Assembly (NCBI GenBank): GCA_947494325.1
Contig: CANLUS010000005.1
Location: 248,001-312,000 of the forward strand
DNA: 64,000 nucleotides
From: an uncultured Flavobacteriaceae bacterium
GTDB lineage: Bacteria > Bacteroidota > Bacteroidia > Flavobacteriales > Flavobacteriaceae
Direction of reading: 5' to 3'
Shown: in pieces, positions 36,775-46,486 of the stretch
Layout of the letters: each line of letters starts with the position of its first letter
How positions within the stretch are numbered: the first letter of the stretch is position 1
The notes under the pieces: generated by a model
Told to the model about the DNA's origin: nothing
The model's database searches: none
Seen by the model: only the letters and a program-made list of their open reading frames with translations
Translations under genes and position numbers: made by a program

Positions 36775-38112
36775 TTATCTTTCTTTAAAAAGAATCGTAA
36801 CATCCAATGGTTTTAATGTAATTAACGGATTTAATTGTACTTCTTTTTGCGTTGTACTTAGGTAGTATCTTTTGGCAATATAAGAAATTGTCAGTACCAT
36901 TTCATATATGGCAAAGCCAAGACCAATACACATGCGAGGGCCCGCTCCAAAAGGATAGTAATGACCGGCTGTTTTCTTTTTATTGTCTCCCAAAAAGCGC
37001 TCAGGAATAAATTTATTTGGGTGCTCCCAATATTCAGGGTGACGATGCAATTCATAAAAAGAAACCCCGATAAGAGTGTTTTTTCTAATATGAAAATCTC
37101 CAATCGTATCATCTTCGTAATTCTCTCGATCGGTAATCCAAGCTGGAGGATACAGTCGCATGGCTTCATCAATACAAGCCCTGGTGTAGGTTAATTTTCC
37201 TAGTTGTTCGATTGTATGTTTAGTTTCATTTTCAACTTTAGTTATTTCGTCATGAACTTTACTGTAAATTTCGGGATGCTTAGCCAATAAAAATAAGGTA
37301 AAAGTCATGGCATTTGCTGTCGTTTCATGACCAGCAACAAATAAAATCGAAATCTCATCAATTAATTGTTTCATAGACATTGCTTCCCCAGTATCTTCGT
37401 ATCTCGTAGACAGAAGCATGTCTAATAGGTCATCTTGACCAACATTAGATTGTTGTCGTTCTTTTACAATTGTTCGAAGAATTGAACGACTTTCTTCTGA
37501 TAGGTTTTTATGGTGTCGTACTTGTCCACTTAATTTAAACCACCAACCTTTGTGTGGAAGACGCACTTCTTTCACTAAAAATACTTGAATCTGTTCGATG
37601 ATCTTTTGTAAACGAGAAAGCGTTTCATTTTGTTCTGAGTCACTAAATAAAGACTTGGCAATAACATTAAAAGCGACGGTGTTCATTAAGGGAAAAACAG
37701 CAACTGCTTTAGTCGTTTCTATATGCTCTAAATTTGTCTGGATAGTATGCTGCATCAAGGCAATAAGTTGTTCCATTTTTTGCTTGTGAAAAGCAGGTTG
37801 GATCAATCTCCGTTGTTTCAGCCATTGTTCTCCATTTGAGGTTAATAGACCAAAACCTAAGTATTTGGTTAGGTATTTTGTTTGAATTTTTGATTTAAAA
37901 TAGTTTTTATGATTTTTTTGGAGAATATGCTTGACAATAAGTGGATCTCTTGTTAACATAATTTTTCTATTTCGACCTAAAGAAACAGAAAAGGAATCAC
38001 CGTATTTTTCGAAATTCTTGTTGTGAAATGGGATGGGGTTTTTACGAATGGTTTCAGCATTCAAAAAGAAAGTGAATAGAGAAAGCGCTTTAGGATATTT
38101 ATAGTTTGCCAT
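36775..38112 (-). CDS. Cytochrome P450
   Basis: This 445-residue soluble P450 monooxygenase shows all class signatures: I-helix oxygen-activation motif AGHETT (260-265), ExxR (E316-R319 in DEAMRLYPP), and the heme-thiolate loop FGAGPRMCIG with the ligand C395. The sequence style (RRLIQPAFHKQKM, PERFLGDN) is that of the CYP102/CYP4-like fatty-acid-hydroxylase clan, but there is no fused reductase and no ferredoxin gene nearby, so substrate and electron donor are unknown. It lies 9 bp after ruvB and 30 bp before queG, so it is probably co-expressed with them. Confidence 0.94.
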   Translation of the reverse strand: MANYKYPKALSLFTFFLNAETIRKNPIPFHNKNFEKYGDSFSVSLGRNRKIMLTRDPLIVKHILQKNHKNYFKSKIQTKYLTKYLGFGLLTSNGEQWLKQRRLIQPAFHKQKMEQLIALMQHTIQTNLEHIETTKAVAVFPLMNTVAFNVIAKSLFSDSEQNETLSRLQKIIEQIQVFLVKEVRLPHKGWWFKLSGQVRHHKNLSEESRSILRTIVKERQQSNVGQDDLLDMLLSTRYEDTGEAMSMKQLIDEISILFVAGHETTANAMTFTLFLLAKHPEIYSKVHDEITKVENETKHTIEQLGKLTYTRACIDEAMRLYPPAWITDRENYEDDTIGDFHIRKNTLIGVSFYELHRHPEYWEHPNKFIPERFLGDNKKKTAGHYYPFGAGPRMCIGLGFAIYEMVLTISYIAKRYYLSTTQKEVQLNPLITLKPLDVTILFKER

Positions 38113-38121
38113 AGATTAACA

Positions 38122-39144
38122 TCAGAATAATCCACCTTGGACTCCTCCTTTTAGTTTCCCCAAATGCTTGTATGCTGCTTCGGTTACTTCTCGTCCTCTA
38201 GGAGTACGTATAATAAAGCCTTGTTGAATTAAAAATGGTTCATATACCTCTTCGATCGTTTCTGAGCTTTCGCTGACCGCCGTTGCTAAAGTCGTAATAC
38301 CAACGGGCCCTCCTTTAAATTTGTCGATAATAGTATTCAATATTTTATTATCCATTTCATCAAGGCCATGAGCATCTACATTCAATGCTTTTAAGGCAAA
38401 CTTGGCAATTGCAATATCAATATGACCATCACCTTTTATTTGTGCAAAATCACGAACTCTTCTCAATAAGGCGTTGGCAATTCTTGGAGTACCACGACTG
38501 CGACCAGCAATTTCAATAGCTGCCTCCATAGAGATGGGTACGTTTAGGATACTGGCGCTTCGCTGCACGATAGTTGTGAGTAGCTCAGTTTTATAATATT
38601 CTAACCGACTACTAATTCCAAAACGAGCACGCATGGGTGCCGTTAACAATCCAGAACGCGTAGTGGCGCCAATCAGGGTAAAAGGTTCTAAGTTTATTTG
38701 AACAGTTCTAGCATTTGGGCCAGATTCTATCATAATATCAATCTTGTAATCTTCCATCGCTGAGTAGAGATATTCTTCAACAATCGGACTCAAACGATGA
38801 ATTTCATCAATGAACAACACATCGCGTTCTCCTAGATTTGTCAATAAGCCGGCAAGGTCGCCAGGTTTATCCAATACTGGTCCCGAAGTCACTTTAATAC
38901 TGGCATTTAGCTCATTCGCAAGAATATGTGCGAGGGTTGTTTTGCCCAAGCCTGGTGGTCCATGAAATAAGGTGTGATCTAAGGCTTCGTCACGTTGATT
39001 CGCAGCCTCAACGAATATTTTTAGGTTTTCTAATGTTTGATCTTGACCAGTAAAATCACTAAACGATAAGGGTCGTAATTTCTTCTCTAGATCTAGCTCT
39101 TCATGTGATAAATCTTCACCGGAAGGGTTTAAATTGTCATTCAT
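38122..39144 (-). CDS. ruvB: Holliday junction DNA helicase RuvB
   Basis: This 340-residue AAA+ motor of RuvAB has Walker A GPPGLGKT (62-69), Walker [11 protein letters not shown], sensor [22 protein letters not shown] including the arginine finger region, and the C-terminal winged-helix domain ([42 protein letters not shown]). Length and sequence are fully typical. It heads a minus-strand operon with the P450 and queG; a terminator 22 bp upstream closes the preceding SPOR gene. Confidence 0.98.
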   Translation of the reverse strand: MNDNLNPSGEDLSHEELDLEKKLRPLSFSDFTGQDQTLENLKIFVEAANQRDEALDHTLFHGPPGLGKTTLAHILANELNASIKVTSGPVLDKPGDLAGLLTNLGERDVLFIDEIHRLSPIVEEYLYSAMEDYKIDIMIESGPNARTVQINLEPFTLIGATTRSGLLTAPMRARFGISSRLEYYKTELLTTIVQRSASILNVPISMEAAIEIAGRSRGTPRIANALLRRVRDFAQIKGDGHIDIAIAKFALKALNVDAHGLDEMDNKILNTIIDKFKGGPVGITTLATAVSESSETIEEVYEPFLIQQGFIIRTPRGREVTEAAYKHLGKLKGGVQGGLF

Positions 39145-39165
39145 AAAAACAAAGATAAAACAAAA

Positions 39166-39189
39166 AGCATTCTCTTTGAGGAGAATGCT
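39166..39189 (-). terminator. Intrinsic terminator of the SPOR gene
   Basis: AGCATTCTC / GAGAATGCT with a 6-nt loop, followed on the minus strand by a T-run. It separates the SPOR gene from ruvB. Confidence 0.85.
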
Positions 39190-39220
39190 CTTTATATATA
39201 GTATGCGTTAATTTGAAACG

Positions 39221-39622
39221 CTAATTTCTAACTTTCGCATTTACTCGAATAGCGCCAGGAAAACCTTCTTTTATTTCAACCAAAGCTCTGGCAGCTTCTA
39301 ACTTCGTTTTGTACGATCCTACCCAAACTTTCCAATCTGGTGATTTGAATTTTAGTTCAGATGGTATATCCGGAAACACACTATTAAACTTTTCTTTCAA
39401 GCTAATAGCGCCTTGTTCGGAGCCATAGAATAACTGAATTTTATAACCCTTAGTATAGAGTTGATTTTTATTGTAGGCTTTCTTTTTAGCGATGAGTTTC
39501 TTGATGTTCTGATTGCTTTGAACCTTAATGGTGCCTTCTTCGGTTTGAGCCGCTAAATTTAGACTGCAAACGAATGCGATAATTAGGAAACAAAGGCTCT
39601 TAATATGTGTTAACTTTCTCAT
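39221..39622 (-). CDS. Exported SPOR-domain protein
   Basis: Taking the ATG at 39622 gives 133 residues with a clean signal peptide (MRKLTHIKSLCFLIIAFVCSLNLAAQ); seven further in-frame codons upstream add nothing. The C-terminal 75 residues form a SPOR domain (KGYKIQLFYGSEQGAISLKEKFNSVFPD, PDWKVWVGSYKTKLEAARALVEIKEGFPGAIRV), which binds denuded glycan strands of septal peptidoglycan. The protein is probably periplasmic and linked to cell division or wall turnover. It is monocistronic, ends at its own terminator, and is divergent from the act-cox operon. Confidence 0.88.
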   Translation of the reverse strand: MRKLTHIKSLCFLIIAFVCSLNLAAQTEEGTIKVQSNQNIKKLIAKKKAYNKNQLYTKGYKIQLFYGSEQGAISLKEKFNSVFPDIPSELKFKSPDWKVWVGSYKTKLEAARALVEIKEGFPGAIRVNAKVRN

Positions 39623-39746
39623 TTTGAATATTAATATTGGCAAATTTAAAATTTTGTTTTTATCATTTTACAAAAAACCCTTATTTAGAATAATTATAAA
39701 TTACATTTAACATTATTTTTAGATTTTCTATAATGTATATAAATGC

Positions 39747-39754
39747 TATTTTTG
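39747..39754 (+). promoter_or_regulatory. Candidate -7 promoter box for the act-cox operon
   Basis: TATTTTTG matches TAnnTTTG exactly, 82 bp before actA. No -33 TTG was found at proper spacing; the 214-bp upstream region shows nothing else distinctive. Confidence 0.45.
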
Positions 39755-39836
39755 TGCAATCTTAAAAACTTGGCATTACTATGTCTCGTTAGTTAAGAAA
39801 AAATCATACCAAAAAGACAGAAATATATTCTACCAT

Positions 39837-41045
39837 ATGAAAAGTGTGAATCAACACAATCGAATTTTAAGATTATTCCTATCAAGTCTTACATTTATTT
39901 TACTTTTTTCCGCACAGCTTTCGGCACAAGAAATTGACTCTACCCAGGTTCGAACTGGTAAGAAAATTTTTAACGCCAATTGTGCTTCTTGTCATAAACT
40001 TGAGAAAAAATTTACAGGTCCGGCATTAGGAAAAATTGAAGAAAGAAGAACAAACGAATGGCTAAAGGCTTGGATTAAGGACAATGCTGCTTTAAGAGCA
40101 ACAGGTGATGCTGATGCAATTGCTATTTTTAACGAGTATAATGGGTCTGTCATGACGGCATTTCCACAGTTGTCGGACACGGATATTGATGCTATTTTAG
40201 CCTACACCACTCATGGTGATATTGACAAGGTAGTTGTTGCTGGTGGAGGTGAAGAAGTAGTAGAGAAAGAGCCATCAACAGCATGGATGTCATACGTGGT
40301 CTTAGCTGTTTTGATCTTGCTTGTATTGTGGATTTACTTTAAAAGTGATAACCAATTTTTAAAATTGGTATCGACCATAGCGCTACTCTTAACAGTGGCT
40401 TATTTTGGATATCAGGCGATGATGGGAGTTGGTTTAGATGAAGGCTATCAACCAATTCAGCCAATTGCTTTTTCTCACAAGATTCATGCTGGTGAGAATA
40501 AAGTAGACTGTCAATATTGTCACTCTTCAGCAAAACATTCTAAGCATTCTGGTATACCTTCGTTGAATGTATGTATGAACTGCCATAAAAGTATCGCTGA
40601 GGTTGCTGAGACAACTCAAGTGATGATAGGTGAGGAGAAATTAGGGAAGACCGAATTAGATTTAGAGATTCAAAAGCTTTATGATGCTATCGGATGGGAT
40701 GCAGACAATTTCGCTTACAAAGAAAATTATGAGCAAAAACCTGTAAAATGGGTTCGGATCCATAATTTGCCTGACTTTGCATATTTCAATCACTCACAAC
40801 ATGTTACGGCCGGTGGTGTTAAGTGTCAGACATGTCATGGTCCAGTTGAGGAAATGGATGAGTTGTATCAATACTCGCCGTTAACAATGGGATGGTGTAT
40901 TGACTGTCACAAAGAGACACAAGTTGATTTGAAAGGGAACGAATATTATGCAAAAATACACGAACAGTTATCGAAGAAATATGGTATTGAAAAGGTAACA
41001 GTTGCGCAAATGGGTGGTATGGAATGTGGTAAGTGTCACTACTAG
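39837..41045 (+). CDS. actA: Alternative complex III subunit ActA, six-heme cytochrome c
   Basis: This 402-residue membrane-bound multiheme cytochrome of the quinol:cytochrome c/oxygen oxidoreductase has six CxxCH motifs: one in an N-terminal class-I-like domain (CASCH, 49-53) and five in the C-terminal domain (CQYCH 225-229, CMNCH 246-250, CQTCH 330-334, CIDCH 354-358, CGKCH 397-401). Between them are two transmembrane helices (about 150-168 and 176-195). Rhodothermus ActA is pentaheme; here an additional monoheme cytochrome c is fused in front, after a signal peptide (1-31). First gene of an eight-gene co-directional operon ending at 51376. Confidence 0.94.
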   Translation: MKSVNQHNRILRLFLSSLTFILLFSAQLSAQEIDSTQVRTGKKIFNANCASCHKLEKKFTGPALGKIEERRTNEWLKAWIKDNAALRATGDADAIAIFNEYNGSVMTAFPQLSDTDIDAILAYTTHGDIDKVVVAGGGEEVVEKEPSTAWMSYVVLAVLILLVLWIYFKSDNQFLKLVSTIALLLTVAYFGYQAMMGVGLDEGYQPIQPIAFSHKIHAGENKVDCQYCHSSAKHSKHSGIPSLNVCMNCHKSIAEVAETTQVMIGEEKLGKTELDLEIQKLYDAIGWDADNFAYKENYEQKPVKWVRIHNLPDFAYFNHSQHVTAGGVKCQTCHGPVEEMDELYQYSPLTMGWCIDCHKETQVDLKGNEYYAKIHEQLSKKYGIEKVTVAQMGGMECGKCHY

Positions 41046-41109
41046 TCGATTGTATAGAATTATAAATTAAAGAATTAGACGCGAGTCAAATATAAATAGT
41101 CAATTTAAT

Positions 41110-44100
41110 ATGGCATCAAACAAGAAATACTGGAAAAGTGTTGAAGAGCTAAACGAAAATAGCTCTATTGTTGAAAAGCTTGAGCAAAATGAGTTTGCTT
41201 CGGATATTCCAACAGATCAATTTCTTGGAGATAAAGAGGCGCTAGCTTCTTCTGAAACATCACGTAGAGATTTCTTAAAATATGTTGGTTTTACAACTGC
41301 GGCAGCTTCTTTAGCGGCCTGTGAAGGACCAGTAATTAAATCTATACCTTATATAGTAAAGCCCGATGATATGGTACCAGGCGTGCCTGATTTTTATGCT
41401 TCTTCTATTGCGGATGGATTTGATTTTGCGAATGTATTGATAAAGGTTCGTGAAGGGCGTCCTATTAAAATTGAGCCAAATAAACTGGCAAAAGTAAGTG
41501 GAGGTACCAACGCAAGAGTGCAAGCTTCTGTATTAAATTTATATGATAATAATCGTTTAAAAGGGCCAAAAGTTAAAGGCGCGGATAGTGATTGGGCCAC
41601 CCTAGATAGAGAAGTAGGTGAGGCCTTAAATAAATTGAAAGGAAGTGATAAGTCAATTGTTTTTATGACAGGAACATTGGCAAGTCCTTCAGCACATAAA
41701 TTAATCAAGGATTTCATAGCTTCGTATCCGAATGCGAAACATGTAGCTTATGATGCAGTTTCTGAATCAGCAGCCTTAGATGCTTATGAAGCAATGTACG
41801 GTGAAAGAGCCTTACCGGATTATGATTTTAGTAAATCGGAAGTAATTATATCTATTGGAGCTGATTTCTTAGGAGATTGGCAAGGGGGTAACTTTGAAGT
41901 TGGTTATGCTAAAAGTAGAATACCGCATCACGGTAAAATGTCACGTCACATTCAATTTGAGTCTAATATGACATTAACTGGTGCAAATGCTGATAAGCGT
42001 TACATGGTGAAGTCTGCTGAACAAGTTCAAACGTTGGTAGCCATTTATAATGCAGTTACCAATGGAACTAAACCTGCAAATGAGGCTGTTGCGAAAGCAG
42101 TTTCTCAATTAAAGGCAGCAGGGAGTAAAGGAGTTGTTGTTACCGGAATCCAAGATAAAAATGCGCAATTGGTAGCCTTGGCTATTAATAAAGCACTAAA
42201 AAGTGCCGCAGTAGATGTAATGGCGCCTAAATATGTGAGAAGTGGAAGCGATGCAAAAGTTTCTCAATTAATAAATGACATGAAAGCAGGTAAGGTTGGT
42301 GCGTTAATTACGTATAATACCAATCCGGCGTATACCTTATATAATGGTGCTGAGTTTGCGGAAGCGCAAAAAAATGTGTTGTCTGTAGCGTTCACAATGA
42401 AAGAAGATGAGACTTCTACAAACGCACAATATGTTGCAGCAACCCCACATTATTTAGAGTCTTGGGGAGATGTAAACATGAAAAAAGGACACTATAGTTT
42501 GGTTCAGCCGACCATTCGACCCTTATTTAATACACGTCAATTTGAAGATTCAGTATTGAAATGGATGGGTAGTAGCCAGTCTTATCATGATTACATCAAA
42601 GCGAATTGGACGACAAATGTACTAAACGGAAACTCTTGGAATCAGGCATTGCATGATGGTATATTTAGTAAGAATGTCGCCTCTGTAAAAGTTGAACAAA
42701 ATAATGGTGAGCTTGATGAATTGTATAGTGCACCAGCGGCAAATATAGCAGCAGCAGTTTCGGCATTGGCAAAAAGAACAGCTTCAGAAGGATTAGAATT
42801 AGCTTTATATACAAAAACAGGATTAGGTGATGGGCAAATGGCAAATAACCCATGGTTGCAAGAATTACCGGATCCTATCACTAGAACATCTTGGGATAAT
42901 TATGTAACTATGTCAAGAGTAGATGCCGAAGCAAAAGGTATCGAAAACACAACAGTTTCTAACGGTGCCTTAGATGGTAACTTAGTAAATGTTACGGTGA
43001 ATGGTGTTACGGTAGAAAATGTGCCTGTATATATACAACCTGGCCAAACACCAGGAGTTATTGGTTTAGCCTTAGGGTATGGTAGAAAAGTTGGTGTAAG
43101 TGATAATATGAAAGTAGGTGTAAATGCATATCCTTTATATCAAAACTTTAATACTGCTCAGTCTGTAAGTATCGAAAAAGTGGCGGGTAATCATGAGTTT
43201 GCGTGTATTCAATTACAGCATACGTTAATGGGTAGAGATGAAATTATTCGTGAGACTACTTTAGACGATTTCATCAACAAACCAAAACATGATTGGAATC
43301 CTGCGCCACATGTCCAAATGGATCATCAAAATGTTGCCTTAGAGAAAGTAGATCTTTGGGAGAAATTCGATGATAGTATCGGACCAAAATTCAACTTATC
43401 GATTGATTTAGCAGGATGTACCGGTTGTGGTGCTTGTGTGGTAGCATGTCATGCGGAAAACAACGTGCCAGTTGTTGGTAAAGAAGAAATTAGAAAGAGT
43501 AGAGATATGCACTGGTTGCGTATCGATAGATATTACAGTTCTGATATGACTGTAGAGAGAGGTAAAGAAGAAGGGATCTTTGGAAGTGGTTCGTTCTTTG
43601 AAGCGCAAACACATCCCTCGGATAATCCTGAAGTTACTTTTCAACCAGTAATGTGTCAGCATTGTAACCACGCTCCTTGTGAAACTGTTTGTCCAGTAGC
43701 GGCAACTTCACATGGACGTCAAGGTCAAAATCAAATGGCGTATAATCGTTGTGTAGGTACTCGTTATTGCGCAAATAACTGTCCGTACAAAGTACGTAGA
43801 TTCAACTGGTTTAAGTATTTCGATAATGATGAGTTCGATTACAACCTGAATAATGATTTAGGTAGAATGGTATTGAACCCGGATGTTGTGGTACGTTCTC
43901 GTGGAGTGATGGAGAAATGTTCAATGTGTATTCAAATGACACAAGCGACTATCTTGAAAGCGAAAAAAGAAGGAAGACCTCCGGCGAAAGATGAGTTCCA
44001 AGTAGCTTGTGCAAACGCATGTAGTACTGGAGCGATGCAGTTTGGTGATGTGAATAACAAGGAGAATACAATAGCACATTTAAAAGAAGACGATAGAACA

Positions 44101-44178
44101 TTCCATTTATTAGATTTTGTGGGAACACAACCAAATGTGTTCTATCAGTTAGATGTGAGAAATACAAAAGAAGCATAA
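41110..44178 (+). CDS. actB: Alternative complex III subunit ActB, molybdopterin-oxidoreductase-like iron-sulfur protein
   Basis: This 1022-residue periplasmic-facing subunit has a Tat-like signal (SRRDFLKYVGFTTAAASLAAC, from residue 51). A large region related to molybdopterin oxidoreductases (about 80-740) follows, which in ACIII carries no cofactor, and then a ferredoxin-type domain with four cysteine clusters: CTGCGACVVACH (near 771), CQHCNHAPCETVCP (near 849), CVGTRYCANNCPY (near 881) and CSMC...CANAC (near 937-971). These form the electron wire toward ActA. Length is normal for Bacteroidota ActB. It is 64 bp downstream of actA and 28 bp upstream of actC. Confidence 0.96.
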   Translation: MASNKKYWKSVEELNENSSIVEKLEQNEFASDIPTDQFLGDKEALASSETSRRDFLKYVGFTTAAASLAACEGPVIKSIPYIVKPDDMVPGVPDFYASSIADGFDFANVLIKVREGRPIKIEPNKLAKVSGGTNARVQASVLNLYDNNRLKGPKVKGADSDWATLDREVGEALNKLKGSDKSIVFMTGTLASPSAHKLIKDFIASYPNAKHVAYDAVSESAALDAYEAMYGERALPDYDFSKSEVIISIGADFLGDWQGGNFEVGYAKSRIPHHGKMSRHIQFESNMTLTGANADKRYMVKSAEQVQTLVAIYNAVTNGTKPANEAVAKAVSQLKAAGSKGVVVTGIQDKNAQLVALAINKALKSAAVDVMAPKYVRSGSDAKVSQLINDMKAGKVGALITYNTNPAYTLYNGAEFAEAQKNVLSVAFTMKEDETSTNAQYVAATPHYLESWGDVNMKKGHYSLVQPTIRPLFNTRQFEDSVLKWMGSSQSYHDYIKANWTTNVLNGNSWNQALHDGIFSKNVASVKVEQNNGELDELYSAPAANIAAAVSALAKRTASEGLELALYTKTGLGDGQMANNPWLQELPDPITRTSWDNYVTMSRVDAEAKGIENTTVSNGALDGNLVNVTVNGVTVENVPVYIQPGQTPGVIGLALGYGRKVGVSDNMKVGVNAYPLYQNFNTAQSVSIEKVAGNHEFACIQLQHTLMGRDEIIRETTLDDFINKPKHDWNPAPHVQMDHQNVALEKVDLWEKFDDSIGPKFNLSIDLAGCTGCGACVVACHAENNVPVVGKEEIRKSRDMHWLRIDRYYSSDMTVERGKEEGIFGSGSFFEAQTHPSDNPEVTFQPVMCQHCNHAPCETVCPVAATSHGRQGQNQMAYNRCVGTRYCANNCPYKVRRFNWFKYFDNDEFDYNLNNDLGRMVLNPDVVVRSRGVMEKCSMCIQMTQATILKAKKEGRPPAKDEFQVACANACSTGAMQFGDVNNKENTIAHLKEDDRTFHLLDFVGTQPNVFYQLDVRNTKEA

Positions 44179-44206
44179 TAATAATAATAAAGAATTAGAT
44201 ATAATT

Positions 44207-45949
44207 ATGGGTCATTACGAAGCGCCTATTAGAGAAGCCATCATTACAGGTGATAAATCATATCACGATATTACTGTTGATGTTGCTGCTCCTATCGAAG
44301 GTAAAGCGAATAAAAAATGGTGGATTGCTTTTATCATTTCATTAGTTGCATTTCTATGGGGAGTTGGAGCCATTGCGTATACAATAGGTACAGGTATTGG
44401 TGTTTGGGGTCTGAACAATAGAATTAACTGGGCTTGGGATATTACCAACTTTGTATGGTGGGTAGGTATCGGTCACGCCGGAACCTTAATCTCTGCGGTA
44501 TTATTATTGTTCCGTCAAAAATGGAGAATGGGTATTAACCGTTCCGCGGAAGCAATGACCATCTTCGCAGTAGTACAAGCAGGATTATTCCCCTTAATTC
44601 ACATGGGTAGAATCTGGGATGGGTTTTATGTATTGCCAATTCCGAATCAATTAGGTTCGTTATGGGTAAACTTTAACTCACCATTATTATGGGATGTATT
44701 TGCAATCTCAACATATTTATCAGTATCGTTGGTGTTCTGGTGGACTGGTTTATTACCTGATTTTGCGATGATTCGTGATAGAGCAACCAAACCTTTTCAG
44801 AAAAAGATATACAGTCTAGTAAGCTTCGGATGGAGCGGAAAAGCAAAAGACTGGCAACGTTTCGAAGAAGTATCGCTGGTATTAGCCGGTTTAGCAACTC
44901 CTTTGGTATTATCGGTACACACTATTGTATCATTTGACTTTGCCACATCCGTAATACCTGGTTGGCATAGTACGGTATATCCTCCATATTTTGTGGCAGG
45001 TGCGGTATTCTCTGGATTCGCAATGGTACAAACCTTACTCTTAATTATGCGTAAAGTATCGAATTTGGAGTATTATATCACCAGAGTTCATATCGAGAAT
45101 ATGAATAAGGTAATTCTAGTAACTGGAGGTATTGTTACAGTCGCCTATTTGTCAGAATTGTTTGTAGGTTGGTATACAGGAAGTAGTTATGAAGACTTCG
45201 TATACTTATCCGTTGGTGCGGCTACTGGACCTTATTGGTGGGCATTTTGGTCATTGATAATTTGTAACTCGGTCATACCACAGCTCTTCTGGTTTAAGAA
45301 AATTAGAACCAATTATATTTGGACCTTTATCATCTCAATATTTATCAATATTGGTATGTGGTTCGAACGTTTTGATATTATTGTAATTAACCTAAGTAGA
45401 GGGCATTTACCATCTTCATGGACCATGTTCTCTCCAACATTTGTTGATATCGGTATTTTTATAGGAACGTTAGGTTTCTTCTTTGTATTATTCTTATTAT
45501 ATGCGAGAACGTTCCCTGTAATTGCACAGGCTGAGGTGAAATCAATCTTAAAATCAACAGGTGATAATTATAAGAGAGCTAGAGAAGGTGGTGATCCGGT
45601 TGAAAAGACAATTGCTGAAGTTGTTGAGCAGAAAGTTGAAGCACAGACAGTAACTCCAGCTGAGGAAATCATTGCTGATACCGATGATAAAGCAGCGCAA
45701 ACTAGCAATTTATTAGATACTTTAGGAGCTTTTGATCCTAATACACAACAAGCTGATGATTTAAAGAAGGTAAAAGGAATTGGTCCAGTAATGGAAAAAA
45801 CCTTGAACCAAATAGGAATTTATACGTTTGCTCAAGTGAGTAAAATGACCAAAAAAGAATATGATCTGTTAGATTCAATTACTGGTTCTTTCCCTGGAAG
45901 AGCAGAAAGAGATGATTGGGCAGGTCAAGCTAACAAACTTAAATCGTAA
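44207..45949 (+). CDS. actC: Alternative complex III subunit ActC (NrfD/PsrC-like) with C-terminal helix-hairpin-helix domain
   Basis: The quinol-binding membrane subunit has about ten transmembrane helices over residues 40-440. FVWWVGIGHAGTLISAVLLLFRQKWR carries the conserved histidine region of ACIII NrfD-like subunits, and SVHTIVSFDFATSVIPGWHSTVYPPYFVAGA is diagnostic. The 580-residue length exceeds the usual 450-480 because of a tail: an acidic/Gln-rich linker (about 455-515) and then residues 516-580 with DDLKKVKGIGPVMEKTLNQIGIYTFAQVSKMT, a helix-hairpin-helix domain like those in DUF4332-type proteins. This cytoplasmic appendage is unexplained. Only 2 bp separate it from actD. Confidence 0.95.
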   Translation: MGHYEAPIREAIITGDKSYHDITVDVAAPIEGKANKKWWIAFIISLVAFLWGVGAIAYTIGTGIGVWGLNNRINWAWDITNFVWWVGIGHAGTLISAVLLLFRQKWRMGINRSAEAMTIFAVVQAGLFPLIHMGRIWDGFYVLPIPNQLGSLWVNFNSPLLWDVFAISTYLSVSLVFWWTGLLPDFAMIRDRATKPFQKKIYSLVSFGWSGKAKDWQRFEEVSLVLAGLATPLVLSVHTIVSFDFATSVIPGWHSTVYPPYFVAGAVFSGFAMVQTLLLIMRKVSNLEYYITRVHIENMNKVILVTGGIVTVAYLSELFVGWYTGSSYEDFVYLSVGAATGPYWWAFWSLIICNSVIPQLFWFKKIRTNYIWTFIISIFINIGMWFERFDIIVINLSRGHLPSSWTMFSPTFVDIGIFIGTLGFFFVLFLLYARTFPVIAQAEVKSILKSTGDNYKRAREGGDPVEKTIAEVVEQKVEAQTVTPAEEIIADTDDKAAQTSNLLDTLGAFDPNTQQADDLKKVKGIGPVMEKTLNQIGIYTFAQVSKMTKKEYDLLDSITGSFPGRAERDDWAGQANKLKS

Positions 45950-45951
45950 TT

Positions 45952-46476
45952 ATGAGTTCGAAAGTAATACATGCTTTATACGATGACGATGATGTGCTAT
46001 TAAAAGCCGTTAAAGAAGTAAAAGCGGCACACCATCATATAGAAGAGATTTATACACCTTTTCCGGTGCACGGATTAGATAAAGCCATGGGTCTTGAACC
46101 AACAAGATTGGGGATTACCGCCTTCATGTATGGTTTAACAGGTTTAGGTTTCGCTGTTTGGTTTTTGAATTTTATTATGATTCAAGACTGGCCTCAAAAT
46201 ATTGGGGGAAAACCAAGTTTTAGTTTTGCCGAGAATATGCCTGCATTTGTCCCAGTGATGTTTGAAATGACGGTATTTTTTGCAGCACATTTAATGGTAA
46301 TTACTTTCTACATGCGTAGTAAGATTTGGCCATTTAGAGAGGCTGAAAATCCAGATCCAAGAACAACTGACGACCATTTTTTAATGGAAGTAGCCGTGGA
46401 GGGTGATGAAGATAAAATTGCCTCGTTGTTAAAAGGTACAGGAGCAGTAGAAATTAATGTTAAAGAAAAGCACTAA
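45952..46476 (+). CDS. actD: Alternative complex III subunit ActD (DUF3341)
   Basis: This 174-residue membrane subunit has two transmembrane helices (about 52-74 and 101-123) behind a short cytoplasmic N-terminal domain (VIHALYDDDDVLLKAVKEVKAAHHHIEEIYTPFPVHGLD). The motif YTPFPVHGLDKAMGL is the DUF3341 signature. ActD has no cofactor and stabilises the complex around ActC. It sits 2 bp after actC and 10 bp before actE, consistent with coupled translation inside the operon. Confidence 0.95.
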   Translation: MSSKVIHALYDDDDVLLKAVKEVKAAHHHIEEIYTPFPVHGLDKAMGLEPTRLGITAFMYGLTGLGFAVWFLNFIMIQDWPQNIGGKPSFSFAENMPAFVPVMFEMTVFFAAHLMVITFYMRSKIWPFREAENPDPRTTDDHFLMEVAVEGDEDKIASLLKGTGAVEINVKEKH

Positions 46477-46486
46477 TAGAAGATAT

